From positions 1 through 46,963 of the IMG/VR virus record IMGVR_UViG_3300014913_000020: a DNA stretch of 46,963 nt. One strand, given 5' to 3'. Source of the stretch: a virus. Both the position numbers and the translations under genes were made by a program. Under the pieces are notes generated by a model. The model worked only from the letters and a program-made list of their open reading frames with translations, ran no database searches and was not told the DNA's origin. Below are positions 39,317-46,509 of the stretch, in pieces. Numbering within the stretch: position 1 is the stretch's first letter; the number at the start of each line of letters is the position of its first letter.

Positions 39317-39700
39317 ATGAACAAAATATACGATGGATTAGTAGCAGTAGTTGAACGCAAAATTGAAGCACGGGACTATGGGCAAACTGTGGAGGACTTA
39401 TTTGTCACGCCCGACAAGCTGTTTGATGCTGCGAGTGATGAGATCAAGCGTCTACAAGCCGAACTCAAAGCCCTGCGCGACTGGCGCACACCGCCATACA
39501 GCGAGTCGCAACAAGCCCAAGCCCCACCGAAACCGGAGGGCGAAACTGAGGAGTTGGAGCTTGGCGAACCAGAACCGCAGAAATGCCAGCACGTCGGCCA
39601 CAACTGGAACGCCGTGTATCAGTGTCGTGGCTGTGGTGAAATCGTACCAGAAAAACAGGCACAGGAAATGGAACGCCGCGAATGTGGATGTCTGGACTAA
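39317..39700 (+). CDS. hypothetical zinc-binding protein, 127 aa
   Basis: ATG 39317 after AGATGAG, immediately behind the ATPase gene. N-terminal helical region (IYDGLVAVVERKIEARD; SDEIKRLQAELKALRDW), a Pro/Gln/Glu-rich linker (PPKPEGETEELELGEPEP), then QKCQHVGHNWNAVYQCRGCGEIV and RRECGCLD with several Cys and His for zinc. No named family. May partner the ATPase. Confidence 0.73.
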   Translation: MNKIYDGLVAVVERKIEARDYGQTVEDLFVTPDKLFDAASDEIKRLQAELKALRDWRTPPYSESQQAQAPPKPEGETEELELGEPEPQKCQHVGHNWNAVYQCRGCGEIVPEKQAQEMERRECGCLD

Positions 39701-39822
39701 ATCTCAATTTTTTTCAACGCTTTTTTGCCCCAACGAGTTTTTAATATCTTGTATCATAAAGCATTGCTTATATCCAAGCGGGCAACGACTTGCTTGACAA
39801 ATAAAATGAGATGTGATATACT
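39699..39822 (+). promoter_or_regulatory. early promoter block, copy 3
   Basis: TTGACA (39794-39799), 17 bp, TATACT (39817-39822). Shares AAATCTCAAT (39699), GTATCAT (39751-39757) and the 25 bases 39775-39799 with copy 2, at the same 124-bp spacing. CAAGC/GCTTG dyad overlaps the -35. Confidence 0.85.
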
Positions 39823-39875
39823 ATTTCCAATGGGCAGCAAAAACAAATTGAGCAGATAAACAAGGAGAAAACAAA

Positions 39876-40031
39876 ATGAACCGCCAAGATCTGAACAAAA
39901 AAATCAATCACCATCTGGAAGCTGCGAGAGCAGCGAAGACAGACGGCTGGGAAAAGATGGAGAACTTTCACAACAAAAAGGCCGCCGAATTGGTGAGATT
40001 GCACAGGGCCTTGTTTCAAAATAACCAATAA
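39876..40031 (+). CDS. hypothetical helical protein, 51 aa
   Basis: ATG 39876 after CAAGGAGAAAAC; TAA 40029-40031. Nearly all helix and basic: DLNKKINHHLEAARAAKT and KKAAELVRLHRALF. First gene of early block 3. No family recognised; the ribosome site and context resemble those of gene 30453. Confidence 0.68.
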   Translation: MNRQDLNKKINHHLEAARAAKTDGWEKMENFHNKKAAELVRLHRALFQNNQ

Positions 40032-40038
40032 TCAAAAA

Positions 40039-40058
40039 GCCCGGTGTCAAAGCCGGGC
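40039..40058 (+). other. GCCCGG/CCGGGC hairpin before gene 40083
   Basis: GCCCGG (40039-40044), 8-nt loop, CCGGGC (40053-40058), then AATTTTC and the AAAGGAGAAG ribosome site. Confidence 0.6.
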
Positions 40059-40082
40059 AATTTTCAAAAAGGAGAAGACAAA

Positions 40083-40319
40083 ATGTCAGTTAGTGTGAAA
40101 AACGTACAGGAATACGGAACTGCCGGTTTTGCGGCAATAGTGACGGTAGATGGGCTGAATGAGTGGGGACAGCCCCGCGAGCCGGTTGAAGTCAACACTA
40201 ATCGCAGCGGTAATGGGCTGTGGATTGAAGGCAAACAGGTTGCGGGCACAAGCCAATTTTCAGTACGCACAAAAACAAAAGCCGCCTTTCGAGCAGCAAT
40301 GTACAGATGGTTCAAATAG
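40083..40319 (+). CDS. hypothetical protein, 78 aa
   Basis: ATG 40083 after AAAGGAGAAG; an upstream ATG at 40044 crosses the hairpin and is rejected. Beta-rich: VKNVQEYGTAGFAAIVTVDG, VEVNTNRSGNGLWIEGKQV and a C-terminal KAAFRAAMYRWF helix. No family recognised. Small early protein with features of a DNA or cofactor binder, but nothing decisive. Confidence 0.72.
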   Translation: MSVSVKNVQEYGTAGFAAIVTVDGLNEWGQPREPVEVNTNRSGNGLWIEGKQVAGTSQFSVRTKTKAAFRAAMYRWFK

Positions 40320-40334
40320 TTTCTCAATTCCCTA

Positions 40335-40360
40335 CCTCGCCCAAAGCAATTTGGGCGGGG
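40335..40360 (+). other. GCAA-tetraloop hairpin between genes
   Basis: CCTCGCCCAAA (40335-40345) pairs with TTTGGGCGGGG (40350-40360) over 11 bp with one G-U pair, closed by a stable GCAA loop. No T-run follows, so it is not an obvious terminator. Confidence 0.55.
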
Positions 40361-40420
40361 ACGGGAGCGGAGAAACGCCCTAAGCGAAAAAGCACAATTA
40401 TTCAAGATAAGGAGAACGAG

Positions 40421-40657
40421 ATGGTAATGAGCGGAGTAATAGGTGGAAGCGGCAATTGGATGGCCGAAGAACAAATTGGAACAGGTAGATTTGCTGAAAA
40501 AACAGGACGCAGTTGGAGTGGCCGCGTATCTCGCAAAGCTGGAACGAAAGAGGCAATTCCGGTAATCAAGCGACAAATCAACCAGCAAATTGCACAAGGC
40601 ATAGAAGCCGCCCAACGCACGTTGGGCGGCGGCCAAGTGTTTGAGTTCGAGATGTAA
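40421..40657 (+). CDS. hypothetical protein, 78 aa
   Basis: ATG 40421 after AAGGAGAACGAG; the longer ORF to 40307 crosses a hairpin. Gly-rich N-terminus (VIGGSGNWMAEEQIGTG), then RSWSGRVSRKAGTKEAIPVIKRQINQQIAQGIEAAQ. Basic and helical. No family recognised. Confidence 0.7.
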   Translation: MVMSGVIGGSGNWMAEEQIGTGRFAEKTGRSWSGRVSRKAGTKEAIPVIKRQINQQIAQGIEAAQRTLGGGQVFEFEM

Positions 40658-40663
40658 CAATGT

Positions 40664-40810
40664 TGGATAGTGGTACGTTCTCTGCTGGCAGTATAGGCCA
40701 ATCTCCGATTTGCCAAAATTGGAATGGCCGTTAAATTGCAATTTGGCAATTTGCAAAGATTGAAGCGAGCTAACTCGTTTCCTGTCAGCAGAGAGCGCAT
40801 CACTATTCCA
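40664..40810 (+). other. structured 147-nt non-coding element with 24-bp closing helix
   Basis: TGGATAGTGGTACGTTCTCTG-side arm (40664-40687) pairs with 40786-40810 over 24 bp with one mismatch and one bulge. Inside: GGCCA (40696)/TGGCC (40725), TTGCCAAA (40710-40717)/TTTGGCAA (40742-40749), CAATCT (40699)/AGATTG (40757) and a CGAG-CTAA-CTCG hairpin (40766-40777). GGCCA and CAATCT share bases and the pairs interleave, so not all can form at once. No ORF. Could be a structured RNA, a mobile miniature element with terminal repeats, or a DNA site. Confidence 0.5.
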
Positions 40811-40870
40811 GACAGCCGGACGGGGTAATTTCCGGTAAGTTTAATTTAGTTAAGTGAAGGAGAAAACAAG

Positions 40871-41176
40871 ATGAAGAGGGCAGAGTTATACCGGGCGATT
40901 CGGGGAACATCTGGTGCGGAGCGCGCACAATACCGGCAGCAGCTTTCCGAACTGATGTCGCTGCCGACGCAGCAGATTCATAATAACCGATGCGGAGACG
41001 GGGCGTGTAGCAAATGCTATACATACAATGAGGTAGCGGATTGCGTCGCGTCAGCACTGCCGGGCTGGAATGGTAGATGTCCGTACCAGGACGGCAATAT
41101 CTGCGGCGATAATGAAACGCCGCGAGATAGCAATGGGCAGTTCATGAGCCGCGAAGAATATATTAAGTGGAAATAG
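40871..41176 (+). CDS. Cys-rich hypothetical protein, 101 aa
   Basis: ATG 40871 after GAAGGAGAAAAC. N-terminal basic helix (KRAELYRAIRGTSGAERAQYRQQLSEL); then a Cys-rich core NNRCGDGACSKCYTYNEVADCVASALPGW and GRCPYQDGNICGDN, likely zinc-binding. Lies right of the structured element at 40664. No family recognised. Confidence 0.72.
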   Translation: MKRAELYRAIRGTSGAERAQYRQQLSELMSLPTQQIHNNRCGDGACSKCYTYNEVADCVASALPGWNGRCPYQDGNICGDNETPRDSNGQFMSREEYIKWK

Positions 41177-41202
41177 CACGAAATAGTACACCAAAAAACC
41201 GA

Positions 41203-41222
41203 GCCGGGCGATTCATCCCGGC
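41203..41222 (+). other. GCCGGG/CCCGGC hairpin before gene 41235
   Basis: GCCGGG (41203-41208), 8-nt loop, CCCGGC (41217-41222), then AGAGGAGG, with the start at 41235. Of the same family as the GCCCGG hairpins. Confidence 0.55.
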
Positions 41223-41234
41223 AGAGGAGGCGAG

Positions 41235-41834
41235 ATGATAGGCCAACTCATAAAAACCGAGAATAACGGTGAACTCCAAACCCACACGATCACCCGCGCG
41301 ACAAAAACCCGCGCTTGCTGGCCGGGCGGCAGCATTGCCCAAGCGAACTTGTGCAGAGTTGGCACATTCTGGCTAGAGATGGCACCGCCGGAGGCCACCA
41401 CCAAAACAGAGGCCAAGCAAAAAAGCCAGCGCGGTAAAAAGCTGCATTTTGTAGAGGATGGAAAGACGTGGGGGAATCTGCCATATTGCGCCGATTTTCT
41501 TGATGGGCAGTACAGCGATGCAATTGTACACTCGTGGCGCAACTGCGGACTCGTGAAGGCCGTTAAGAGAGAATTTTGGTTTTTTCGAGTATCGGATGTT
41601 GTGCAAGCCTGCCGCCTGCGTGATTCAATTGGCCGACTTGTGGACGGTAGGCAATTTTATAGTTTGGTGGAAACTGCGCGGCGCGTTGGGGTAACGCCCG
41701 GCTGCGTTGGCGGGTGGGTAACGCGGGGATATATCGAAGTTGATAGGCCAAAATCGGCGGTGCTGGTTATTTGTTGGGCTGATGTTGTCCAGCATTGCAA
41801 ATCGATTGGAAGGGAGATAGAGAATGAAAGTTAA
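41235..41834 (+). CDS. hypothetical protein, 199 aa, possible HTH
   Basis: ATG 41235 after AGAGGAGGCGAG. The N-terminal third is basic and contains KTRACWPGGSIAQANLCRVG. The middle reads GKTWGNLPYCADFLDGQYSDAIVHSWRNCGLVKAVKREFWFFRVSDVV and the later SLVETARRVGVTPGCVGGWVTRGYIEVDR looks like a MerR-type winged HTH. So a regulator is possible. No family recognised. Overlaps the next gene by 11 nt. Confidence 0.72.
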   Translation: MIGQLIKTENNGELQTHTITRATKTRACWPGGSIAQANLCRVGTFWLEMAPPEATTKTEAKQKSQRGKKLHFVEDGKTWGNLPYCADFLDGQYSDAIVHSWRNCGLVKAVKREFWFFRVSDVVQACRLRDSIGRLVDGRQFYSLVETARRVGVTPGCVGGWVTRGYIEVDRPKSAVLVICWADVVQHCKSIGREIENES

Positions 41835-42342
41835 AATTTTACGAGAAGCGGGATACACTGAGGCAATGCTGGGCTTGTCACTGAGCCACAACCAACTAGT
41901 GGACAAAATGCCAGGGGTAGCAGCGAAACTTGCACACCGCGATGGTGGACATAACAAGTTTTTGGAAAGTATGGCGGTGTGGCTGGATGTTACCGGGCCG
42001 CGTTATTGGTGGGCGCAATTTGATACGTATCGGGTGGGGGTGACAAAACAGAGTGAGAGTACAATGCATACACTTATGAAGCGGCAATTACAATCCTCTG
42101 ATTTTGAACGCGCAATCAACCTCGATATTTTGGATGTTTTGCACCGCCGACAGAGAATGGGAGAATTTAGAAGTTTGAAAAATGAACTGCCAGAGGGATT
42201 TTTACAACGCCGTATCATTTGTACAAATTACAAGGCATTGCGAAATATCTATAGCCAGCGACACGATCACAAGTTGCACGAATGGCACTTTTTTTGTGAT
42301 GCTATTTTGGCACAGTTGGAACACGGAGAGTTTATAAAATGA
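41824..42342 (+). CDS. ThyX-like phage protein
   Basis: 172 residues. ATG 41824 after GGGAGATAGAGA. The C-terminal LPEGFLQRRIICTNYKALRNIYSQRHDHKLHEWHFFCDAIL resembles the NYRSL-RL-AQ-E-R region of flavin-dependent thymidylate synthases, and SESTMHTLMKRQ recalls the substrate region. A full RHR-type FAD motif is not seen, so I would not call an active ThyX. Such relatives are frequent in phage genomes beside nucleotide genes; a dCTP deaminase lies at 43148. Confidence 0.7.
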   Translation: MKVKILREAGYTEAMLGLSLSHNQLVDKMPGVAAKLAHRDGGHNKFLESMAVWLDVTGPRYWWAQFDTYRVGVTKQSESTMHTLMKRQLQSSDFERAINLDILDVLHRRQRMGEFRSLKNELPEGFLQRRIICTNYKALRNIYSQRHDHKLHEWHFFCDAILAQLEHGEFIK

Positions 42343-42611
42343 GAGCCGCAAAAGTTGACGCAAACCAGAAAGAAATTGTCGCAGCTTTACGCGCAGTCGG
42401 CGCAACCGTTCAACACCTGCATATGGTGGGGCGTGGGTGTCCTGATATTTTGGTTGGGTATTCTGGCAAAAACTATTTGATTGAAATTAAAACAGTGCGC
42501 GGCGAGTTGACGCCACAAGAAGGGCGTTTTATTGCTGACTGGCGCGGGCAAGTTTGCGTGATTCGTACAATTAGAGGTGCGCTTGAGGAAATTGGTGCAG
42601 CGTGGGGATAG
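42339..42611 (+). CDS. VRR-NUC domain nuclease
   Basis: 90 residues, ATGA overlap with the previous gene. NQKEIVAALRAVGATVQHLHMVGRGCPDILVGYSGKNYLIEIKTVRGELTPQEGRFIADW has the fold's catalytic D (CPDILV) and ExK (IEIKT) pattern, PD-(D/E)XK superfamily, with the VxR/G motif. VRR-NUC proteins are single-domain nucleases, related to Holliday junction resolvases, used in phage replication or packaging. Confidence 0.9.
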   Translation: MRAAKVDANQKEIVAALRAVGATVQHLHMVGRGCPDILVGYSGKNYLIEIKTVRGELTPQEGRFIADWRGQVCVIRTIRGALEEIGAAWG

Positions 42612-42622
42612 TTTAATCATTG

Positions 42623-42651
42623 CCCGGTGCGCTCTGTGCGCCGGGTTTTTT
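42623..42651 (+). terminator. terminator-like hairpin directly before a ribosome site
   Basis: CCCGGTGCGC (42623-42632) pairs with GTGCGCCGGG (42636-42645), two G-U, followed by T6 and ATTTGGAGG for gene 42666. Confidence 0.7.
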
Positions 42652-42665
42652 ATTTGGAGGATGTT

Positions 42666-42926
42666 ATGAGTTTTGATCCAATGCCAGAATGGACACTGAG
42701 TGTATTGTTTCCAGAGCGTGGAAAATTCGCGTGTCCAGCGTGTAATAAATCGCCGACACCAAAGCATTTCGCCGCCGTGACAACCGCGTTATTTTTTTGC
42801 GGTGCATATCAGGCGCGGCACATTCCCCCCACCCTGATTTTCACTTGTGACAATCCAGACTGCCCGCGATGCGACAAAGATTTTGAGTATTCATTGTCGG
42901 TGGCGGTTACGGCGACGGCAAATTAG
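42666..42926 (+). CDS. zinc-binding hypothetical protein, 86 aa
   Basis: ATG 42666 after GGAGGATGTT. KFACPACNKSPTPKHF ... LIFTCDNPDCPRCDKDFEYSL has CXXC and CX4CXXC pairs for one or two zinc ions. No family recognised. Lies between two terminator-like hairpins. Confidence 0.7.
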   Translation: MSFDPMPEWTLSVLFPERGKFACPACNKSPTPKHFAAVTTALFFCGAYQARHIPPTLIFTCDNPDCPRCDKDFEYSLSVAVTATAN

Positions 42927-42937
42927 GACAATTTCAC

Positions 42938-42964
42938 GGACAAAAAACAAGCCGTTTTTTGTCC
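42938..42964 (+). other. A/T-rich hairpin before gene 42978
   Basis: GGACAAAAAAC (42938-42948), AAGCC loop, GTTTTTTGTCC (42954-42964), perfect 11 bp, directly before AGGAGG and ATG 42978. Confidence 0.6.
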
Positions 42965-42977
42965 ATAGGAGGATATT

Positions 42978-43145
42978 ATGTATACACTATTAAGATTTCT
43001 TTTACCTGAATACATACCAGAGGTGGGTATTATTGTACGAATATTGATTCTTGCGCTTCAAATCTATATTGGAATACTATCCAGAAAATTAGACGAAGAA
43101 AAACACGGACGCAAAATGGACGCGCTTTTACGGAAGGACAGATAG
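42978..43145 (+). CDS. small membrane protein, 55 aa
   Basis: ATG 42978 after TAGGAGGATATT; TAG 43143-43145. Hydrophobic stretch EVGIIVRILILALQIYIGIL forms one membrane helix, then a basic C-terminal tail (SRKLDEEKHGRKMDALLRK). No family recognised. Confidence 0.68.
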   Translation: MYTLLRFLLPEYIPEVGIIVRILILALQIYIGILSRKLDEEKHGRKMDALLRKDR

Positions 43146-43147
43146 TA

Positions 43148-43621
43148 ATGATACTCAATGATACGGCGATAAAACTTTGGGCAAAACGTGGCGGGGTATC
43201 GCCATTCAATCCGAGGCTGGTGAATCCGGCAAGTCTGGACTTGAGACTTGGCGATGAATTTATCAATCTGGATACCGGCAAGCGATCCAGGCAGCGAATA
43301 ATCACCTTGCGCCCAGGCTGCGCAATTCTGGCAACGACACTAGAATACATCAAAATGCCACCGTTTTTGTGCGGGGTGGTGTATCTCAAATCTAGCCTAG
43401 CACGCCAGGGACTAGATCACGCTTTGGCCGGTTGGATAGATCCCGGATTCAAAGGGCAACTAACGCTCGAATTTCACGCACATTGCCCGATTGCGCTACA
43501 AGTCGGGCAACCGGTGATCCAACTGGTTCTGCAAATGATTGCGGAGCCGGAACTAGACTATTCCAGAACAGGCCGATACCAGGGACAGACTGGCCCGACT
43601 ATGGCGAGGGAAACGAGATGA
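43148..43621 (+). CDS. dcd: dCTP deaminase
   Basis: 157 residues; ATG 43148, 2 nt after the previous stop. Trimeric dCTP deaminase/dUTPase-fold motifs: NPASLDLRLGDEF (residue ~26), CGVVYLKSSLARQGLDHALAGWIDPGFKGQLTLEFHAH with the Ser and catalytic Glu, and the C-terminal GRYQGQTGP strand. It deaminates dCTP to dUTP, feeding dTTP synthesis; ThyX-like and nuclease genes lie nearby. May also support use of unusual pyrimidines in phage DNA, but no further evidence. Confidence 0.93.
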   Translation: MILNDTAIKLWAKRGGVSPFNPRLVNPASLDLRLGDEFINLDTGKRSRQRIITLRPGCAILATTLEYIKMPPFLCGVVYLKSSLARQGLDHALAGWIDPGFKGQLTLEFHAHCPIALQVGQPVIQLVLQMIAEPELDYSRTGRYQGQTGPTMARETR

Positions 43622-43839
43622 CACGAGTGCAAATTCAACGAATCGGAAACCCGCATTTTGCGTTATTGTGCGCGATGATAGAGCAATGCCACCGCGATAT
43701 TGCCGACTTCAAAATAATGTATGCTCGGTGCCAGAAATTGCCTAATATTACTGAGCAGCAAAATCACGATCTTGTTGAGTTGGCACGCGCCAGCGTGTCG
43801 GCAAAAGATTTCCTGCCTAATTTGCCGATTAGGGGTTGA
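43618..43839 (+). CDS. hypothetical protein, 73 aa
   Basis: ATG 43618 overlaps the dcd stop; the longer ORF from 43432 lies in another frame of dcd. Helical (FALLCAMIEQCHRDIADFKIMYARC) with LVELARASVSAKDFLP at the end. No family recognised. The next promoter's -35 overlaps its stop. Confidence 0.7.
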   Translation: MTRVQIQRIGNPHFALLCAMIEQCHRDIADFKIMYARCQKLPNITEQQNHDLVELARASVSAKDFLPNLPIRG

Positions 43840-43864
43840 CGGCCTTTTCTTTTTTTGGTATACT
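43836..43864 (+). promoter_or_regulatory. sigma70-type promoter for gene 43894
   Basis: TTGACG (43836-43841), 17 bp, TATACT (43859-43864), 30 nt before the start. Confidence 0.8.
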
Positions 43865-43893
43865 AAAAGGAAAAAGCAGAAAAGGATAAAAGT

Positions 43894-44211
43894 ATGGCGA
43901 TGAAAGAGGTTAAATTTTTAGCAACACCCGGAGAGCACGCACGAATCAAGGCGCAAGTAGCGCGGGAGCGTACCACGTTTACCGGCTTGTGTCTTAATGA
44001 GATTTTGCGCAGAGTTGAGCGGGGCACGCCTAGCTTGGATTTGGAGCGCAAAAATGCTGTGCTGAAAAAGGAAAATGCAGAATTATGCCAACGCCTAGCC
44101 GCCCGCATCAAGGCCGAAGGCAATCGCATAGGCTGCACATCCTGCGCCAATGTTGAGGATTGCACCGCAGAGCCGCCGGTGTGCAAGGGGTATTTGGAGG
44201 ATGAAAAATGA
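43894..44211 (+). CDS. RHH-like N-terminus plus coiled coil, 105 aa
   Basis: ATG 43894 after AAAAGGATAAAAGT. KEVKFLATPGEHARIKAQVARERTTFTGLCLNEILRRVE fits a ribbon-helix-helix/MobC-like DNA-binding unit; residues ~50-75 form a Lys/Glu coiled coil (DLERKNAVLKKENAELCQRL); the end has four Cys (CTSCANVEDC, CKGYLED) for zinc. Likely a DNA-binding regulator. Confidence 0.72.
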   Translation: MAMKEVKFLATPGEHARIKAQVARERTTFTGLCLNEILRRVERGTPSLDLERKNAVLKKENAELCQRLAARIKAEGNRIGCTSCANVEDCTAEPPVCKGYLEDEK

Positions 44212-44239
44212 ACATATTGAATAAATTGACGGTGCGGCG

Positions 44240-45034
44240 ATGAGTGAGAAATTCTGGAAACCAAAACCAACCGAACCTATGCGCGATTTGGCTATGTACT
44301 CTTTGGCAATTCCGATTTTCATTAGCGCGTTTGGATTTTTCATAGTCGGCGTGTTTGCATTTTCATTTGACGCGATCCAGGAAATACCGGCAAGCGTACA
44401 GAACTGGTTGACAATCGCAGGATCTGCATTGGTGGTATTTGGCGCGGAGTTGAACACGCCGGGAACGTTTGTGGCAGTGTTTCGGAAATGGCAGAAAGAC
44501 AAATCGGCAAATATATTTGATTGGTTGGCGGTTGGTTTGTCGGGTGTTGGGACCCTGGCAAATTTACTAGTTGTTTTCGCGTTGTTGATCCTGAGCAGCG
44601 ACAAATTTACGGGCAACGCCGGCTGGCTGTCGGTGGTTATGAATTTCGGCCCGCTAGTTGCAGCCTTTGCGGTGGCGTGTGACTATTATGGCAGCCTGAT
44701 TGAATTGGGTTTTCTGTTTGGCGCATATGAGTTGCGCTATGAGAAGTGGCTTGATGAAAAACGGGCGTTTGAATTGCAAGAGGAACAAAAACCATTTACC
44801 GGACGTGATGAGCAGTTTGCAGAATTGCGGCAAGAGTTTACAGAATTGGCGCAACGTTTGAACGCGCTCCCGAAACCGCACCCGCGAAAACAGGATTTTG
44901 AGAACTGGCTTGCAGAGCTGAACGGTGACGGTGCAAAGTTGAAAACCGTTGACGATGTGATGCAGGCAATGTCGGCGGTTGGTTGGAGTCCAGAGAAGCG
45001 GGATATTGTGCGGTGGTTTGAGGTGGAAAAATGA
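44240..45034 (+). CDS. multi-pass membrane protein with C-terminal HTH-like tail
   Basis: 264 residues; ATG 44240 in CGATGAG (a 10-codon ORF at 44208-44240 precedes it). Membrane helices: LAMYSLAIPIFISAFGFFIVGVFAF, WLTIAGSALVVFGAEL, WLAVGLSGVGTLANLLVVFALLIL and VVMNFGPLVAAFAVACDYYG. Then a charged coiled region and LKTVDDVMQAMSAVGWSPEKRDIVRWFEV, a small helical domain like a short HTH. No family recognised. Together with the next gene it may form a membrane-bound complex. Confidence 0.75.
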   Translation: MSEKFWKPKPTEPMRDLAMYSLAIPIFISAFGFFIVGVFAFSFDAIQEIPASVQNWLTIAGSALVVFGAELNTPGTFVAVFRKWQKDKSANIFDWLAVGLSGVGTLANLLVVFALLILSSDKFTGNAGWLSVVMNFGPLVAAFAVACDYYGSLIELGFLFGAYELRYEKWLDEKRAFELQEEQKPFTGRDEQFAELRQEFTELAQRLNALPKPHPRKQDFENWLAELNGDGAKLKTVDDVMQAMSAVGWSPEKRDIVRWFEVEK

Positions 45035-45744
45035 GAGGACGCAGCGGCGGCAGTTATGATTATTTCGGGCCGGGCGAGCGCACCAGAGGCTTGCCACCGT
45101 CCGAGATTGACACGCCGTTAAGGGCTGCAAAATTGCTTGCCATTGCGTGGCCCGTATTTTTTGTATTTGGGTACGTTTTTGGCACGTTGTTATGGATTCA
45201 AGCCAAAAATATGAAACACATAGCCTGGACAGGATACCAGATACAAGAGTTTTATGTGATGAACTGGCCGATCTTAGTTGCCGTCTGGCTGTTGGGGCCA
45301 ATGTTAGCAGCGGCGATTTTGGTTTATCGGTTCTTTATGGAGGTGGTGTTCAAGGATTGGCTACCGCATCCTGAAAAACCAGAGATTGTATACGCCGAGA
45401 CTGAACAAGAGTTTGAGGAAATACCGCCGCAACTTTACCAAGTGAGTGGACACGCCATAATTGGCAAAAAACACGTATATACTGGATTCAGTCTCACAAA
45501 AGAGGGCGAACTCGGGCTACACAAAATGTGCAAAGCCATAATCGCCGATGACAGGCTAAATTTTTCCAGCGCCGAGGCAAAGCGGCACGGGATAGAAATA
45601 TCGGAATGGAAAAAAATCATAGAGAGCTTCGACGGTAGCGGGTTGGCCGAGAATGTTGGGCCGCGATTAACACCGCGACTGACAGCAGCCGGACGGGCAA
45701 TGGTGCGGAATTTTGCCAATACTACCCCCCCCGCCCGAAACTAG
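45031..45744 (+). CDS. two-pass membrane protein with winged-helix-like C-domain
   Basis: 237 residues, ATGA overlap with the previous gene. Helices AAKLLAIAWPVFFVFGYVFGTLLWI and WPILVAVWLLGPMLAAAILVYRFF, then a soluble domain: FSLTKEGELGLHKMCKAIIADDRLNFSSAEAKRHGIEISEWKKIIESF resembles a winged helix (as in small DNA-binding proteins). A membrane anchor plus DNA-binding-like domain is unusual. Function unknown. Confidence 0.75.
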   Translation: MRGRSGGSYDYFGPGERTRGLPPSEIDTPLRAAKLLAIAWPVFFVFGYVFGTLLWIQAKNMKHIAWTGYQIQEFYVMNWPILVAVWLLGPMLAAAILVYRFFMEVVFKDWLPHPEKPEIVYAETEQEFEEIPPQLYQVSGHAIIGKKHVYTGFSLTKEGELGLHKMCKAIIADDRLNFSSAEAKRHGIEISEWKKIIESFDGSGLAENVGPRLTPRLTAAGRAMVRNFANTTPPARN

Positions 45745-45777
45745 CTACATTGCATCTGAAAATGTGCTGGTGGGGGT

Positions 45778-45800
45778 AGATAGCAGATAGATAGCAGATA
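45778..45800 (+). repeat. tandem repeat GATAGCAGATA x2
   Basis: Two perfect 11-bp copies (GATAGCAGATA) stand back to back, between the membrane gene and gene 45815, just before its AAAAAGGAGAAGG site. Confidence 0.65.
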
Positions 45801-45814
45801 AAAAGGAGAAGGGG

Positions 45815-46189
45815 ATGGAAAAAACTTGGAACGTTTACTTGGAAATGACAGATGGAAATTGCCCCTTTTGGGTCGATATGGGGCGAGGTCGCGGTGGTGG
45901 GTGTGGGCTTGGCGACGCTGACTGCACATTTGAGGACTGTCCGGCGCGGGTGCAAAATGAACCAGTCACCGCCGAGTGGCTAGAGTCGGTGGGGGCGGAA
46001 CACAAAACACGCAAAGTTTTATCGCTTCACGTGGCGCATCGTCTGCACTTGTGCGGCGCGATTGGCAGCGGGTGCGTTACGGTTGTGCTATTGCAGAACG
46101 GGGGGGGGACAGAACTGTCCCACATCCGCACCCGTCACCAATTTGCCCGACTTTATGAGGATTTGTCGGGTAGGGAGTTAGTGGAATGA
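45815..46189 (+). CDS. hypothetical protein, 124 aa
   Basis: ATG 45815 after AAAAGGAGAAGGGG. NCPFWVDMGRGRGGGCGLGDADCTFEDCPARV has four Cys in a Gly-rich, likely zinc-bound, N-terminal part; the rest (VLSLHVAHRLHLCGAIGSGCVTVVLL) is partly hydrophobic. No family recognised. ATGA overlap with the next gene. Confidence 0.7.
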   Translation: MEKTWNVYLEMTDGNCPFWVDMGRGRGGGCGLGDADCTFEDCPARVQNEPVTAEWLESVGAEHKTRKVLSLHVAHRLHLCGAIGSGCVTVVLLQNGGGTELSHIRTRHQFARLYEDLSGRELVE

Positions 46190-46509
46190 AAAAACAAATA
46201 TTCACAGCCATGATGATTATAATACTCCTCATCATAGCCATACCCGCCTCGCTGTGGGGCATAGCCGAAATTGGAAAACAGGCAGCCGCGCAGACTGAGG
46301 CCAAAACCGCACAAATGCGGGTACAAATTGATGTAGATAACGCCGCGCTGATTCGTCAAATTGCCTGGACTGGCGTGCTAGTTTTGCTCGTAAATAGCAG
46401 CCTGACTTCTGGCGCGCTTTTATTTTTGACGTGGCACGGGATAGGATTGCGCGACGGGATCAAAGATTTGGCGACAAAAACCAGGGTGTTGATGAGGAGG
46501 GCAAAATGA
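46186..46509 (+). CDS. small membrane protein, 107 aa
   Basis: ATG 46186 overlaps the previous stop. Helix MMIIILLIIAIPASLWGIA near the N-terminus, a basic/charged central part (KTAQMRVQIDVDNAALIRQ), then helix IAWTGVLVLLVNSSLTSGALLFLTW and a basic tail. Two passes. Function unknown. Confidence 0.72.
   Translation: MKKQIFTAMMIIILLIIAIPASLWGIAEIGKQAAAQTEAKTAQMRVQIDVDNAALIRQIAWTGVLVLLVNSSLTSGALLFLTWHGIGLRDGIKDLATKTRVLMRRAK

Noticed and set aside
29276-40870. CRISPR-like array from repeated hairpins
   Set aside because: The hairpins are scattered between genes with no regular repeat-spacer pattern and no cas genes.
44208-44240. 10-codon ORF before the membrane gene
   Set aside because: It has no further support and is too short to claim as a gene; it may be a leader peptide.
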